Source of the DNA: Skermania sp. ID1734
GTDB taxonomy: Bacteria; Actinomycetota; Actinomycetes; Mycobacteriales; Mycobacteriaceae
Assembly: GCF_007489285.1 (NCBI RefSeq)
Contig: NZ_VLIY01000018.1
Coordinates: 44,056-108,055 of the forward strand
Direction: 5' to 3'
DNA: 64,000 nt
Shown here: positions 37,919 to 48,621 of the stretch, in pieces
How positions within the stretch are numbered: the first letter of the stretch is position 1
Layout of the letters: each line of letters opens with the position of its first letter
Translations under genes and position numbers: made by a program
The notes under the pieces: generated by a model
Databases searched by the model: none
What the model was told of the DNA's origin: nothing
The model's input: the letters and a program-made list of their open reading frames with translations, nothing else

Positions 37919-40290
37919 GCCGCGGAGGTGACCCGGTAGACGTCGTACACGCCTTCCACGTTGCGTACGACGTTCAGCACGTGGCCGAGGTGCTTCGGGT
38001 CACCCATTTCGAAGGTGAACTTGGACACCGCAACCCGATCACCCGACGTGGTGACAGACGCGGAAAGAATGTTCACACGCTCGTCGGCGAGCACCTTCGT
38101 GACGTCCGAAAGAAGGCGGTGCCGGTCCAGCGCTTCGATCTGGATGGCGACCAGGAACACCGATGACGGCGACGGTGCCCACTGCACATCGATAATCCGC
38201 TCGGCCTGCTGCTGCAGCGAGCCCGCATTCGTGCAGTCGGTGCGATGCACGCTCACCGCTCCGCCGCGCGTCACGAAACCGAGAATTTCGTCACCCGGGA
38301 CCGGCGTGCAGCACTTGGCCAGCTTGGCGACGGTGCCCGGTGCACCCGGAATGAGCACCCCGGCGTCGCCGGTTGTCCGCGGCCGGCTCGGCACCGTCGA
38401 CGGGGTGGCCCGTTCGGCGAGTTCCTCCTCGACATCCCCGACCCCGCCGAAGTGCGCGACGAGGCGCTGCACCACGTGTTGCGCCGACGCATGGTTCTCC
38501 CCCACCGCTGTGTACAGGGCGGAGACGTCGGCGTAGCGGAGTTCGTGCGCGATCGCGGCCATCGCCTCGGCGGTCAGCAACCGCTGCAAGGGAAGGCCGC
38601 CGCGGCGCACCTCCTTGGCAATCGCCTCCTTGCCGGCCTCGAGCGCCTCTTCGCGCCGCTCTTTGGCGAACCACTGCCGGATCTTCGCCTTCGCCCGCGG
38701 TGACACCACGAACGACTGCCAGTCCCGGCTCGGCCCGGCATTGAGCGCCTTGGACGTGAAAACCTCGACCACTTCGCCGTTTTCGAGTTGGCGCTCCAGC
38801 GCGACCAGGCGGCCGTTCACCCGGGCGCCGATACATCGGTGACCGACCTCGGTGTGCACCGCGTAGGCGAAGTCCACCGGCGTCGACCCGGCCGGCAAGG
38901 TGATCACGTCGCCCTTGGGAGTGAAGACGAAGATCTCTTTGACCGCGAGGTCGTATCGCAGCGACTCCAGGAACTCGCCCGGGTCCGCGGCCTCCCGCTG
39001 CCAGTCGAGCAGCTGACGCATCCACGCCATGTCGTCGACTTCAGCGATGTCGGAATGCTTCGCGGTGTTGTTCTTGCCGCGAGTCTCCTTGTAGCGCCAG
39101 TGCGCGGCGATGCCGAACTCCGCGGTGCGGTGCATGTCGCGGGTGCGGATCTGCACCTCCAGCGGCTTGCCCTCCGGCCCCACCACGGTGGTGTGCAGCG
39201 ACTGGTACACGCCGAACCGCGGCTGGGCGATGTAGTCCTTGAACCGGCCCGCCATCGGCTGCCACAGCGAATGCACCACGCCCACGGCGGCATAACAGTC
39301 ACGCACTTCGTCGCAGAGAATGCGGATCCCGACCAGGTCGTGAATGTCGTCGAAGTCGCGGCCCTTGACGATCATCTTCTGATAAATCGACCAGTAGTGC
39401 TTCGGTCGGCCCTCCACCACGGCATTGATCCGTGAGGCATTGAGCGTGGCGGTGACCTCGTCGCGCACCTTGGCCAAATAGGTGTCGCGCGACGGCGCCC
39501 GATCGGCCACCAGACGCACGATCTCCTCGTACTTCTTGGGGTGCAGGATCGCGAAGGAAAGATCCTCGAGCTCCCACTTGACTGTGGCCATGCCCAGCCG
39601 GTGCGCCAGCGGGGCGATGACCTCCAGTGTCTCGCGAGCCTTGCGAGCCTGCTTCTCCGGCGGCAGAAAGCGCATGGTTCGCATGTTGTGCAACCGGTCG
39701 GCAACCTTGATCACCAGCACCCGCGGGTCCCGCGCCATCGCGATGATCATCTTGCGGATGGTCTCCGCCTCGGCGGCGCTGCCGACCAGCGCCTTGTCCA
39801 GCTTGGTCACGCCATCGACGAGATGGGCGACCTCGTCGCCAAAATCGGCGCGCAGCTGATCGAGCGTATAACCCGTGTCCTCCACCGTGTCGTGCAGCAG
39901 TGCCGCCACCAAAGTGGTTGTGTCCATGCCTAATTCGGCAAGGATGTTCGCGACGGCGAGCGGATGGGTGATGTAGGGGTCACCGGATTTGCGGACCTGG
40001 GAGGCATGCTTCTCGTCAGCGACGTCGTACGCGCGCTGCAGCAATCCGAGATCGGCCTTCGGATACAGCTCCCGGTGCACCGCGACGAGTGGTTCGAGCA
40101 CCGGCTTGATCGCGGCGTGGCGTTGGGCGGTGATCCGCCGGGCCAAACGCGCCCGCACCCGGCGCGAGGCGGACGTCGGTACCGGCGGTGGCTGAACGTG
40201 CATATCGGCGTCGGCCGCCGCAGTAGGGGCAGCCTTATCCGCCGTGTCAGCCGACACGTTCGCGTCTGCCTGACTCACATCCTGCGTCAT
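37915..40290 (-). CDS. rel: bifunctional (p)ppGpp synthetase/hydrolase Rel
   Basis: Makes and degrades the stringent-response alarmone. The 791 residues from the ATG at 40290 ([12 protein letters not shown]) have an N-terminal hydrolase domain with the HD motif ([13 protein letters not shown]) and [13 protein letters not shown], a synthetase domain ([34 protein letters not shown]), then TGS ([20 protein letters not shown]), Cys-containing KCCTPVPGD and C-terminal ACT domain. Both halves look intact. AGGAGGTGA lies directly before the ATG, which decides this start. It sits downstream of apt. The stop overlaps the cyclophilin stop. Confidence 0.97.
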   Translation of the reverse strand: MTQDVSQADANVSADTADKAAPTAAADADMHVQPPPVPTSASRRVRARLARRITAQRHAAIKPVLEPLVAVHRELYPKADLGLLQRAYDVADEKHASQVRKSGDPYITHPLAVANILAELGMDTTTLVAALLHDTVEDTGYTLDQLRADFGDEVAHLVDGVTKLDKALVGSAAEAETIRKMIIAMARDPRVLVIKVADRLHNMRTMRFLPPEKQARKARETLEVIAPLAHRLGMATVKWELEDLSFAILHPKKYEEIVRLVADRAPSRDTYLAKVRDEVTATLNASRINAVVEGRPKHYWSIYQKMIVKGRDFDDIHDLVGIRILCDEVRDCYAAVGVVHSLWQPMAGRFKDYIAQPRFGVYQSLHTTVVGPEGKPLEVQIRTRDMHRTAEFGIAAHWRYKETRGKNNTAKHSDIAEVDDMAWMRQLLDWQREAADPGEFLESLRYDLAVKEIFVFTPKGDVITLPAGSTPVDFAYAVHTEVGHRCIGARVNGRLVALERQLENGEVVEVFTSKALNAGPSRDWQSFVVSPRAKAKIRQWFAKERREEALEAGKEAIAKEVRRGGLPLQRLLTAEAMAAIAHELRYADVSALYTAVGENHASAQHVVQRLVAHFGGVGDVEEELAERATPSTVPSRPRTTGDAGVLIPGAPGTVAKLAKCCTPVPGDEILGFVTRGGAVSVHRTDCTNAGSLQQQAERIIDVQWAPSPSSVFLVAIQIEALDRHRLLSDVTKVLADERVNILSASVTTSGDRVAVSKFTFEMGDPKHLGHVLNVVRNVEGVYDVYRVTSAA

Positions 40291-40335
40291 CCCGTCACCT
40301 CCTGACCCTGCCAGGACCAACAGCAACCGGGATCA

Positions 40336-40341
40336 ACTTTA
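40336..40341 (-). promoter_or_regulatory. -10 hexamer for rel
   Basis: TAAAGT on the minus strand lies 45 bases before the rel ATG, in the 55-base apt-rel spacer. It would give a leader of about 38 bases that contains AGGAGGTGA. Confidence 0.4.
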
Positions 40342-40345
40342 GTCC

Positions 40346-40882
40346 TCAGACCTCCACCAAGGCGGTGAGCGGATAGTTTTCCAGTCGCGCTCTACCACCC
40401 AGAAATGTCAGTTCGAGGACCACCGCGGTACCTGCCACCTCGGCCTCGCCGAGAGTCAACAGTTCCGCCGCCGCGCGCAGTGTGCCACCGGTTGCCAACA
40501 CGTCGTCGATGAGTAGCACCCTACGGCCGGCCAGCGACAAATTCTCCGCCGGGATCTCCAAACAGGCGGTGCCGTACTCGAGTGAATACTCCTGTGACAG
40601 CACCGGCGGCGGCAGTTTGCCCTGTTTGCGAATGGCGACCACGCCAACATCACGTTTCGCGGCAACCGCGGCCGCGAGCAGGAATCCCCGCGCATCGACG
40701 CCGGCCACCAGGTCCGCCTCGGGGGCGATGGCGGCCAGCGCGTCGACAACCGCCCGAAAGCCGTCAGCATCGGCGAAGACCGGGGTGAGATCGGCAAACC
40801 GGACGCCGGCGACCGGGAAGTCGTCGACCCACCGGGTCAGGGAAGCGACTGCATCGGCCGCAGTGGTCAGCGACCGACTCAT
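40346..40882 (-). CDS. apt: adenine phosphoribosyltransferase
   Basis: Salvages adenine to AMP with PRPP. The 178 residues start at the ATG at 40882 (MSRSLTTAADAVASL); type I PRTase features are FPVAGVRFADLTPVFAD, VDARGFLLAAAVA and the PRPP loop VLLIDDVLATGGT (about 123-135). The frame is open upstream but belongs to the substrate-binding protein gene. The ATG overlaps that gene's TGA (ATGA). Order peptide-binding lipoprotein-apt-rel matches Rv2585c-Rv2584c-Rv2583c. Confidence 0.96.
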   Translation of the reverse strand: MSRSLTTAADAVASLTRWVDDFPVAGVRFADLTPVFADADGFRAVVDALAAIAPEADLVAGVDARGFLLAAAVAAKRDVGVVAIRKQGKLPPPVLSQEYSLEYGTACLEIPAENLSLAGRRVLLIDDVLATGGTLRAAAELLTLGEAEVAGTAVVLELTFLGGRARLENYPLTALVEV

Positions 40883-42603
40883 CGCTCGAGTACCCAGCGG
40901 TCCATGTTCCAGCCGGCACCAGCCTTGCTCGCATTCACGACCGTGTTCTGCATGCCGTTGGCGAACGCGACGGTGCGCGGTTCGTTGAACAACGGGATCG
41001 ACGGCATCTCGCCCCACAGCAAATTCTCTGCCTCGGTGGAATTGTTCAGCTGCGCGTCGGGAGAACCATCGGCGGCGAGTTGGTCGACGAGCGCGTCGTA
41101 GCGCGGATTGCTGAATCGGCCGAAGTTGGTGCCGGTGCCGGTCCGCAGGGCAAACAGGGCGTCGGTGTTGAAATCTGCCCCCGCTGCCCCCGGCGCCGAG
41201 GCGGTGCCCGCCAGTACCGCGTCAACCTGACCGGCACGCAACGCTTCAGGATCGAAGGTGGGCGATCCGGCATCGACGACATTGATGCCCGCCGGCTTGC
41301 ATGACTGCGCGATCGTGGCGACCGTCTGGGCGCGCCGCTCGTCCGGCGCGAGGTACCCGATGCGCACCGTCGGGTTCGGCACCGCAGCCTTCACCAGGGC
41401 CGCATTCGAGCCCGGCACATCGCCGCCGGGGAACTTGGTGCCTTCCGCCGAGACCGCCGGATAGATCAGCGTGTCGGACTGCACGATTCGCGAGTTCAGC
41501 ACGCCCGAACCCAACCCCTGAGTGCGGTTGTAGCCCGGATGCCCGAGCTTGTCGAACAGTTGCTGACGCGGCACGCACAGCGCGAATGCCCGGCGCGCAT
41601 CGGCCGACGCGAAAACTCCCGACGTTGACAGCACGAGCTGTTCGGAGCTGCGGGAGGGCACGTTTTGGCTGGTGAATCCGTCGAGCTTCAGCCCGCCGAT
41701 CGAACCGGCGCCCACATCGACCACCTCGACGGCGCTGGCCGAAATTTTCGCCTTCAGATCGATGTTCTTCGGCCAGATGACAATTCGTGGCGTTTCCGGC
41801 TTGTTGCCCCACCAGTGCTCGTTGGTGACCAGGACCAGTCCGTCGTTGGCGCTGTAGGACTCGATCCGGTATGGCCCCGACGAGGGCAGCAACGACGTGT
41901 CGATATTGCCGGGCGTGAGCTTCCACCCGTTGTTCCAGAAGTCGGCGATCCGCTGCATCTCGGCCGGGTTGCCCGTCTGGATGGCGGAGACGATGTTGGG
42001 AATATTGGCCACGCGCGCCACGACGTGGGCAGGCATGAGGTCGGTCGCCGAGAACAACTCGCGCCATTGCGCGAACCCCTTACCGGACCGGAAGACAACG
42101 GTGGCGTCCTTGGAACCGGGCTGGCACTGCACCCGCTCGATGTCCGAGTACCCCGCGTTGTTGGCCGTCTGAAACAGCGGCACGATGCCGCCGTGACCGT
42201 CGGGCTTGGTGAACCGCCCGCTGTGCGAGGCCCAGGCGAGCACCAGGTCCTCGCAAGTGGTGGGCACGCCGTCGGAGTAGGTGCCCGACGGGTTGAGCCG
42301 GTACTGAATCGTCTGCGCGTCACCGGGCACTACGTTGGCCGTGCCGTAGTCGGTGTCGGCGACAAGTTGGCCCTCCGGACCGATGTAGGAGAAGCCGGTG
42401 AGCACGCGCTCGAACGCCTGCTGGGCACCGGTGGTCGCCCCCACCACCGTGTCGGCGTTGTAGGTGGTGATCAGGTTGTCGATCGCGTATCCGATCGACG
42501 GTACCGGCGCATTGCTCGAGCACCCCGACAACAGTCCCGCTGCCACGGCGCCCGCTGCAACCACCGCGGCCAACGCCTTGCCTTGCCTGAAGTTTCGGCG
42601 CAC
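40879..42603 (-). CDS. peptide-type ABC transporter substrate-binding lipoprotein (DppA/OppA family)
   Basis: A family 5 extracellular solute-binding lipoprotein of 574 residues from the GTG at 42603. The signal peptide contains the lipobox LLSGC (Cys about 27). The mature protein has the two-lobe pattern with WASHSGRFTKPDGHG and the middle segment LMPAHVVARVAN. Rv2585c is the counterpart, and no permease or ATPase genes lie nearby. A TTG at 42609 overlapping the secF stop as TTGA is an alternative start; either choice keeps it linked to secF. Ligand could be peptides but is not shown. Confidence 0.88.
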   Translation of the reverse strand: MRRNFRQGKALAAVVAAGAVAAGLLSGCSSNAPVPSIGYAIDNLITTYNADTVVGATTGAQQAFERVLTGFSYIGPEGQLVADTDYGTANVVPGDAQTIQYRLNPSGTYSDGVPTTCEDLVLAWASHSGRFTKPDGHGGIVPLFQTANNAGYSDIERVQCQPGSKDATVVFRSGKGFAQWRELFSATDLMPAHVVARVANIPNIVSAIQTGNPAEMQRIADFWNNGWKLTPGNIDTSLLPSSGPYRIESYSANDGLVLVTNEHWWGNKPETPRIVIWPKNIDLKAKISASAVEVVDVGAGSIGGLKLDGFTSQNVPSRSSEQLVLSTSGVFASADARRAFALCVPRQQLFDKLGHPGYNRTQGLGSGVLNSRIVQSDTLIYPAVSAEGTKFPGGDVPGSNAALVKAAVPNPTVRIGYLAPDERRAQTVATIAQSCKPAGINVVDAGSPTFDPEALRAGQVDAVLAGTASAPGAAGADFNTDALFALRTGTGTNFGRFSNPRYDALVDQLAADGSPDAQLNNSTEAENLLWGEMPSIPLFNEPRTVAFANGMQNTVVNASKAGAGWNMDRWVLER

Positions 42604-42605
42604 CC

Positions 42606-43796
42606 TCAACGCTTTCTCTTGTGCCGCTTCCCCATTGGTCTCGCTCCCGGCTTCGGCGCTGTCCCCACCGACTCCGAGTTCGCCCTGCTGCTCGCCATCA
42701 CCGTCGCCGGTTGCACCGCCACCGGAGCCCCGTCCCCGGTCGTCACCGACTCCCGGCGCGCCAGCACCTTCTTCGTGTGCTCGGCCACCGGTCCCCAACG
42801 CTCCTTGATCGACACCAACAGCGGCGTCGCAAAGAAGATCGACGAGTACGCGCCGACGATCATGCCGACGAGCTGAACCAAGGCTAGATCCTTGAGCGTG
42901 CCGACACCGAGGAGCCACACCGCAATGACCATCAATCCGATCACGGGCAGGATGCCGATGAGGGTTGTGTTGATCGATCGCATCAGGGTCTGGTTGATCG
43001 CCAGGTTCGCTTGTTCGGCGTAGGTCCGCTTGCGCAGATGCAGCACTCCGCGGGTGTTCTCGGCGACCTTGTCGAACACCACGACCGAGTCGTACAGCGA
43101 GAAGCCCAGGATGGTGAGCAGGCCGATCACTGTCGCCGGGGCGACCTCCAGCCCAACGATCGAGTAGATGCCGGCGGTGACCGTCATATCGAAAAAGAGG
43201 CAGGTGATCGCGGCGATCGCCATGTCGCGTTCGTAGCGGATGGCGATGTAAACGGTGACCAGCACCAGAAACACCAGCAGCGCGATCAGCGCCTTCTTGG
43301 TGATTTCACTGCCCCACGTCGAACTGACGTCGGAGTTGCTGATGGTGTTGATGTTCGGATTGCCGCTCGAGTCCTTCGGGTGGAACCGGTCGAACAGCGC
43401 GTTCTGCAGCTTGTCGACCTGTTGCAGATTCAGCGCTTCCGAACGAATCTGAATCGTCGCGCTCGACCCCGCGCCGACCGTTTGCACCGACACCGGATCC
43501 ATGCCGAGGGCCTGGTGGTAGACGTCTTCCACTGCGGTGGTCGAGACGTTGCCCTGGTTCGGGAACTGGATCTGTGACCCGCCCTCGAAGTCGATGCCCA
43601 GGGTGAAACCCCGGAAAATGATGCTCAACAACGAGATGGCGACGAGCGCCGCCGTCAGCATGTAGTAGAAATTGCGCCGCCCGATCACCTCGAAGGCGCC
43701 GGTTCCCGTGTAGAGCCGGTTCAGCAGGCTGTGGTGCGGTAGTTGCTTGTCGTCGACGCCGGTTTCGGCGATTTCGGTAGCAGCCTGTTCGGTCAC
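42606..43796 (-). CDS. secF: protein translocase subunit SecF
   Basis: Membrane partner of SecD that pulls secreted proteins out of SecYEG using the proton-motive force. From the GTG at 43796 it has 396 residues, six predicted membrane helices, the D1 motif GIDFEGGSQIQFP (about 66-78) and the D4-D6 region with LTILGFSLYDSVVVFDKVAENT. The N- and C-termini are extended compared with E. coli SecF; the tail is Ser/Ala/Pro-rich and ends in KRHKRKR. It starts one base after the secD stop. The substrate-binding lipoprotein gene follows, so secDF and transport are linked. Confidence 0.96.
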   Translation of the reverse strand: MTEQAATEIAETGVDDKQLPHHSLLNRLYTGTGAFEVIGRRNFYYMLTAALVAISLLSIIFRGFTLGIDFEGGSQIQFPNQGNVSTTAVEDVYHQALGMDPVSVQTVGAGSSATIQIRSEALNLQQVDKLQNALFDRFHPKDSSGNPNINTISNSDVSSTWGSEITKKALIALLVFLVLVTVYIAIRYERDMAIAAITCLFFDMTVTAGIYSIVGLEVAPATVIGLLTILGFSLYDSVVVFDKVAENTRGVLHLRKRTYAEQANLAINQTLMRSINTTLIGILPVIGLMVIAVWLLGVGTLKDLALVQLVGMIVGAYSSIFFATPLLVSIKERWGPVAEHTKKVLARRESVTTGDGAPVAVQPATVMASSRANSESVGTAPKPGARPMGKRHKRKR

Positions 43797-43797
43797 G

Positions 43798-45459
43798 TCA
43801 CAGCTCCTTTGCGCCGGTCGTGGCGAGCGCGCGGCGCTCGCGGGCCACCTGCTGCACGGCACCGAGTCCGTTGATGCCCGGCTTCGACCAGAACTGCGTC
43901 TGCGAAGCGAGCGTGACCAGCGGGGCCGTCACCAGCAGCACGACGACGACGTCGAGGATGCTGGTCAACCCGAGGGTGAACGCGAAGCCGCGCACCTCAC
44001 CGATGGCAAGGATGTAGAGCACGGCGGCGGCGATGAAGCTCACCGCGTTGCCAGACAGGATCGTGCGCCGCGCTCGCACCCAGCCTCGCGGCACCGCGGA
44101 CCGGAAGCTGCGGCCCTCGCGCATTTCGTCCTTGATGCGTTCGAAGAACACCACGAAGGAGTCGGCTGTCATGCCGATACCGATGATCAGACCGGCGATA
44201 CCGGCCAGGTCCAGGGTGAAGTTGATCCACCGCCCGAGCAACACCAGGATTCCGTAGATCATGACGCCGGACAGAGTCAGCGACAACGCCGTGAGCAACC
44301 CGAGCATGCGGTAGTAGACCAGGCAGTACAGCAACACCGCGATCAGCCCGATCGCGCCCGCCAGCAGACCGGCGCGCAGCGACGACAGGCCGAGCGTGGC
44401 GGAGACCGTCTCCGCCTCCGAGGACGAGAACGACAGCGGCAGGGAGCCGTATTTGAGCGTATTGGCGAGTTCCTTGGCTTGGGAGGCCGTGAAATTTCCG
44501 GTGATGGAGGTGGCGCTACCCGCCGGCGTGGCACCCTGGATCACCGGGTCGCTGACCACCTTCGAGTCGAGGGTGAACGCAGCCTGCTTGCCGATGTTCT
44601 GAGACGTGAACTTGGCCCACGTTTCGCTGGCGGCCGACTTGAACGTCAAGCTCACCTCATAACGCGCCTGCTGGGTGTTGAAGCCGGAGCTGGCGTCCGC
44701 GATGTCCTGCCCGTCGATGATGCTGGGCCCGAGCAGGTCGGCGTGGGTGCCGTCCTGGGCGCACGCCACCAGCGGCAACTTCGGGTCGTCGTTTCCGGCC
44801 AGCGGGTCCGGCTTCGTGCAGTCGATCGCCGCAAGGGCCTTCTGCTGAGTCGCCGGATCGGTGCTCTGCCGTGTGGCCTTGGCCTCGGCGATCTCCTTCA
44901 CGGCGAGGTCCGTGCCGGTTATCGGCGCGCCCGGGGCCGGGGTCGGCGTGGGAGTTGGGGTTGTGGGCTGGTCCTTGGGGAACGGCCGGCCCTGCGGTGC
45001 CGGTGCCGGCGCGCCGGGTGCGGCACCTGGCGCGGGCGCCGGAGTCGGAGCCGCCGGGGCCTGAGCTGCCGGCGTGCCACCCTGGCGGACGTTGAGCACC
45101 GGGCGGATGTAGAGCCGCGCGGTCTGCCCCAGCGAACGCGCCTGCGAACTGTCGTCGCCGGGCACGGTGATGACGAGGTTGTCGCCGTCGATGACCACCT
45201 CGGACCCCGAGACACCGAGGCCGTTGACCCGGGTCTCGATGATCTGTTGCGCCCGCTTCAGGCTGTCCTGGCTGGGTTTGCTGCCATCCGGCGTGCGCGC
45301 GGTCAGCGTGACCCGGGTACCGCCCTGTAGGTCGATTCCGAGTTTGGGTGTCGGTGACCCGTTCCCGGTGAAGAAGACCAGCAGATACACGACGGCCAAC
45401 AGGACACCGAACGCCACTAGTTGCCGGATCGGGTATCCCGACCCCGGGGAACGTGCCAC
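43798..45459 (-). CDS. secD: protein translocase subunit SecD
   Basis: A 553-residue SecD with six membrane helices. The first helix is at about 8-30, the D1 motif [13 protein letters not shown] at about 38-50 and the membrane-domain motif [20 protein letters not shown] near 440. In the periplasmic P1 region an extra segment (about 125-175) is made of Pro-Ala, Gly-Ala and Pro-Thr repeats (e.g. [16 protein letters not shown]), which is not found in enteric SecD. EF-P would be needed to translate the consecutive prolines. It is read with secF. The yajC-secD spacer holds a hairpin. Confidence 0.96.
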   Translation of the reverse strand: MARSPGSGYPIRQLVAFGVLLAVVYLLVFFTGNGSPTPKLGIDLQGGTRVTLTARTPDGSKPSQDSLKRAQQIIETRVNGLGVSGSEVVIDGDNLVITVPGDDSSQARSLGQTARLYIRPVLNVRQGGTPAAQAPAAPTPAPAPGAAPGAPAPAPQGRPFPKDQPTTPTPTPTPAPGAPITGTDLAVKEIAEAKATRQSTDPATQQKALAAIDCTKPDPLAGNDDPKLPLVACAQDGTHADLLGPSIIDGQDIADASSGFNTQQARYEVSLTFKSAASETWAKFTSQNIGKQAAFTLDSKVVSDPVIQGATPAGSATSITGNFTASQAKELANTLKYGSLPLSFSSSEAETVSATLGLSSLRAGLLAGAIGLIAVLLYCLVYYRMLGLLTALSLTLSGVMIYGILVLLGRWINFTLDLAGIAGLIIGIGMTADSFVVFFERIKDEMREGRSFRSAVPRGWVRARRTILSGNAVSFIAAAVLYILAIGEVRGFAFTLGLTSILDVVVVLLVTAPLVTLASQTQFWSKPGINGLGAVQQVARERRALATTGAKEL

Positions 45460-45509
45460 GGTTGCGAATTCTCCTCAGTCCGAATTGGGCAGGCCAGACA
45501 CCGCAAAAG

Positions 45510-45544
45510 GCGCCGCCGCCGACTCTGGAAGCCGGCGGAGGCGC
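45510..45544 (-). terminator. hairpin between yajC and secD
   Basis: GCGCCGCCGCCG (45510-45521) and CGGCGGAGGCGC (45533-45544) pair at 11 of 12 positions around an 11-base loop. On the minus strand the stem is followed by CTTTTG, a short T-run. It could end or attenuate transcription between yajC and secD. Confidence 0.5.
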
Positions 45545-45555
45545 GAAGCGTCCGG

Positions 45556-45930
45556 TCAGTCGGTCGGGCGACCGGTCTCGGTCGGATCGAGTTGCTCAGC
45601 CGCCAAAGACCCGGTGCCGTTGGACTCTGGAGTCGCGGCCGGGCGGTCGTCGTCGTGGTCATCGCCGGTGTGGGCGTCCTCGACCTGCAACTCACGGATC
45701 GCCATCCGCGACCAGGTGGTGATGACCTCTTCGGCGATCTCCAGGTCGACGGTGGTGTCATCGAGGTCGACCACGGTGCCGTACAGGCCGGACGTGGTGA
45801 GCACGCGGTCACCGATCTGCAATGCGGATTGCATCTCGGCAGTCTTGTTCATCTCCTTCTTCTGTCGCCGCATCGCCAAGAACATCGGGACGAGCAGGGC
45901 AACCAGCAGGAGCGGAAACAGCAGTTCCAT
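45556..45930 (-). CDS. yajC: preprotein translocase subunit YajC
   Basis: A small Sec-associated protein (124 residues). It has one membrane helix at the N-terminus (MELLFPLLLVALLVPMFLA) followed by RRQKKEMNKTAEMQSALQIG and GDRVLTTSGLYGTVVDLDDT, the family's hallmark. The acidic Asp/His/Thr-rich tail (about 90-124) is an actinobacterial feature. GAGGA precedes the ATG. It precedes secD and secF in the same direction, as in Rv2588c-Rv2586c, though a hairpin separates it from secD. Confidence 0.93.
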   Translation of the reverse strand: MELLFPLLLVALLVPMFLAMRRQKKEMNKTAEMQSALQIGDRVLTTSGLYGTVVDLDDTTVDLEIAEEVITTWSRMAIRELQVEDAHTGDDHDDDRPAATPESNGTGSLAAEQLDPTETGRPTD

Positions 45931-46099
45931 CGCGGAAGTCAGTCCTCAATTTGTGCGCACCGAAGTGCCATAGTGGTGTTGCTCCCGGGATACGAGCACC
46001 CGGGTCGACATACCAGTCTGCCATTACCTGCGCCCAGAACCGAGCACGTACTCATTCAGCAGTCCAGTGCCAGGGTGTTCCCAGCGTTCTTTCAGGTTG

Positions 46100-47560
46100 G
46101 TGAGCGACCATCGGCGCGTGCCAAATCCTGTGCCGCAACCGGCTCCGATCACCAACGTGCAGCAGCATTTCTCGGGCGGCTACGGGCACGGCGTTTCCTT
46201 GCTGGGCGGATGGTTTCCGCTGGTCATCGAGATCGCCGCCGTCGTAGTCCTGCTCGTGGTGGTGTTACGTCGGTCGCGCCGCTGGTGGCTGGTGTGGGTG
46301 CCGGTGAGCATCCTGGTTTCGGTTGCCGCGGCCTTCGCCGCGCACTGGTACATGGATTCGGAGGATTTGGCCTCGGATCCGGCGCCGTGGCAGCTGTGGG
46401 TGTGGACCGGGGTGGCTGCCGCTGCCATCGCGGTGGCGGTCGTCGGCTGGCGCCGCGCCCGGTGGTGGCGCCGCGGCGTATCGGTGCTGGCGATCCCGCT
46501 GAGCGTCTTGGCGGTGTCGCTGGTGCTCAATCAGTGGGTGGGCTACTACCCCACCCTGACCGCAGCGTGGAGTGCGCTGACCGCCGGACCGCTGCCGGAC
46601 CAGGTCGACGCCGACGCCCTACCCGCACTGCGTGACACCAACCCGAGCACCGGCAAGGTGGTGCCCGTCGATATTCCGGACACCGCCAGCGGATTCAACC
46701 ACCGCACCGAGTACGTGTACCTCCCGCCCGCCTGGTTCAACGGCAAGACGCCACCGCAACTGCCGGTGTTGATGATGATCGCCGGTGAGTTCAACACCCC
46801 TGCTGACTGGATGCGCAGCGGGAACATCATCCCGTTCGTCGACAGCTACGCCCAGCATCATCATGGCCAGACGCCCATCCTGGTGTTCGTCGACGCCGGC
46901 GGGAGCTTCAACAACGACACCGAATGCGTCGACGGCCCGCGCGGCAATGTTGCCAGCCATCTGACCAAAGACGTTCGGCCGTATGTGATTTCAACCTTCG
47001 GCGCCTCGTCCGACCCGGCCCACTGGGGAATTGTCGGGTGGTCGATGGGCGGCACCTGCGCCGTGGACCTCACCGTCATGCATCCCGACTTGTTCCACAC
47101 CTTCGAGGACATCGCGGGCGACGCTGGCCCCGTGGCCGGCACCAAGCAACAGACGATCGACCGGCTCTTCGGCGGCAGCGCGGCGGCGTGGAACGCCTAC
47201 GACCCCGCTACCGTCATGGCCGCGCACGGCCCCTACACAGGCGTCAGCGGCTTGTTCGAGGACCTCGTTCCACCGGCACGGCCCGCGAACTGGCCGGGCA
47301 ACGCCCATGGTGGCAACCATAATTGGCACCCGCCGCAGGTGAGCGACCAACAAGTTGGGCTCGGCGGCCGCGACATGTTCCGCGACACCGGTGAGACGGG
47401 CGCGGCCGAAAAGCTCTGCGCCGACGCGCAGAAGGTCGACATCGGCTGTGTGGTGGCAACGAGCAGCGGTGGCCACACCTGGCAGTTCGCGGAGAAGGCA
47501 TTCGAAGTGGGCCTGCCGTGGCTGATCACCGAGATGTCGGGCCAGCCGAGCGCGTCTTAA
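46100..47560 (+). CDS. membrane-anchored alpha/beta hydrolase, esterase D family
   Basis: A 486-residue protein. The first 160 residues hold about four membrane helices (near 30-50, 58-75, 95-115 and 125-145); the rest is an exported esterase (PF00756-like) domain with nucleophile GWSMGG (Ser about 318), an oxyanion region, and a His in [14 protein letters not shown]. Mycolyltransferases (Fbp/Cmt) belong to this fold; whether this one transfers mycolic acids is not shown, and it lacks a clear fibronectin motif. GTG at 46118 or 46130 are other start choices. The stop overlaps the ruvB stop by four bases. Confidence 0.82.
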   Translation: MSDHRRVPNPVPQPAPITNVQQHFSGGYGHGVSLLGGWFPLVIEIAAVVVLLVVVLRRSRRWWLVWVPVSILVSVAAAFAAHWYMDSEDLASDPAPWQLWVWTGVAAAAIAVAVVGWRRARWWRRGVSVLAIPLSVLAVSLVLNQWVGYYPTLTAAWSALTAGPLPDQVDADALPALRDTNPSTGKVVPVDIPDTASGFNHRTEYVYLPPAWFNGKTPPQLPVLMMIAGEFNTPADWMRSGNIIPFVDSYAQHHHGQTPILVFVDAGGSFNNDTECVDGPRGNVASHLTKDVRPYVISTFGASSDPAHWGIVGWSMGGTCAVDLTVMHPDLFHTFEDIAGDAGPVAGTKQQTIDRLFGGSAAAWNAYDPATVMAAHGPYTGVSGLFEDLVPPARPANWPGNAHGGNHNWHPPQVSDQQVGLGGRDMFRDTGETGAAEKLCADAQKVDIGCVVATSSGGHTWQFAEKAFEVGLPWLITEMSGQPSAS

Positions 47561-48621
47561 TCGAACAGGCCGAGTTGCGGCTCGTTGGCGCGGACTTCGA
47601 TGCCGCCGATCGCGAGGTCCGGCGGCGGGGTGAGTCCGAGTTGCTCCCAGGCCGCGGCGGTCGCGACACGGCCCCGAGGTGTGCGCGCGATCATGCCGGC
47701 GCGCACCAGGAATGGCTCGCACACTTCTTCGACCGTCGCCGGCTCCTCCCCGACGGCCACCGCGAGCGTGGACACACCGACCGGCCCGCCGCCGAAGCTG
47801 CGCACCAGCGCGCCAAGCACCGCTCGGTCAAGGCGATCCAGACCTAGTTGGTCCACGTCGTACACCGCCAGCGCGGCTTGAGCCACCTCGCGGGTGACGA
47901 CGCCGTTGGCACGAACGTCGGCGTAGTCGCGCACGCGACGCAACAGCCGGTTGGCGATACGCGGCGTGCCGCGGGAGCGTCCGGCAATTTCGGCGGCGCC
48001 GGCATCGTCGATGTGCACGTCGAGGATGCGTGCCGAACGCCGCAGAATTTGCTGCAGTTCGGCGGGCGAGTAGAAGTCCATGTGCGCGGTGAAGCCGAAC
48101 CGGTCCCGCAGTGGTCCGGTCAGCGCGCCGGATCGGGTGGTGGCACCGACCAGGGTGAACGGCGCTACCTCGAGTGGGATCGACGTTGCGCCGGGACCTT
48201 TGCCGACGACGACGTCGACACGGAAGTCCTCCATGGCGAGGTAGAGCATTTCCTCCGCCGGGCGGGCGATGCGGTGAATCTCGTCGATGAACAGGACGTC
48301 GCCCTCGACCAGGTTGCTCAGCATCGCGGCGAGATCGCCGGCGCGTTCCAGTGCCGGGCCGGAGGTGAGGCGCAGTGCCGAGCCGAGTTCGGCGGCGATG
48401 ATCATGGCCATGCTGGTCTTGCCCAGGCCGGGTGGACCGGAGAGCAGGATGTGGTCGGGTGTGCCGCCGCGAATCTTGGCTCCGCGCAACACAAGTTGCA
48501 GCTGCTCCCGGACCCGCGGCTGACCGATGAAGTCGTCCAGTGATTTAGGCCGCAGGCTCGCGTCGAGATCACCGTCGGAGGTCAACGGCCGTGCACTGAC
48601 TTGCGATTCGGCTTCGGTCAT
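47557..48621 (-). CDS. ruvB: Holliday junction DNA helicase RuvB
   Basis: AAA+ motor (354 residues) that with RuvA drives branch migration of Holliday junctions. The core begins [20 protein letters not shown]; Walker A is GPPGLGKTS and Walker [11 protein letters not shown]; sensor 1 is [11 protein letters not shown] and the winged-helix tail ends with [15 protein letters not shown]. The ATG overlaps the ruvA stop by four bases. It is the last gene of the ruvC-ruvA-ruvB operon, which is preceded by a LexA box. The stop is convergent with the esterase gene. Confidence 0.97.
   Translation of the reverse strand: MTEAESQVSARPLTSDGDLDASLRPKSLDDFIGQPRVREQLQLVLRGAKIRGGTPDHILLSGPPGLGKTSMAMIIAAELGSALRLTSGPALERAGDLAAMLSNLVEGDVLFIDEIHRIARPAEEMLYLAMEDFRVDVVVGKGPGATSIPLEVAPFTLVGATTRSGALTGPLRDRFGFTAHMDFYSPAELQQILRRSARILDVHIDDAGAAEIAGRSRGTPRIANRLLRRVRDYADVRANGVVTREVAQAALAVYDVDQLGLDRLDRAVLGALVRSFGGGPVGVSTLAVAVGEEPATVEEVCEPFLVRAGMIARTPRGRVATAAAWEQLGLTPPPDLAIGGIEVRANEPQLGLFD

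Noticed and set aside
44930..45070. Short tandem GGCGTGGGAGTTGGGG-like repeats
   Set aside because: They are the coding sequence of the SecD Pro-Thr/Pro-Ala insert.
43747..45330. Long plus-strand frame antisense to secD
   Set aside because: SecD motifs on the minus strand are unmistakable; the antisense product is Arg/Gly-rich low complexity.
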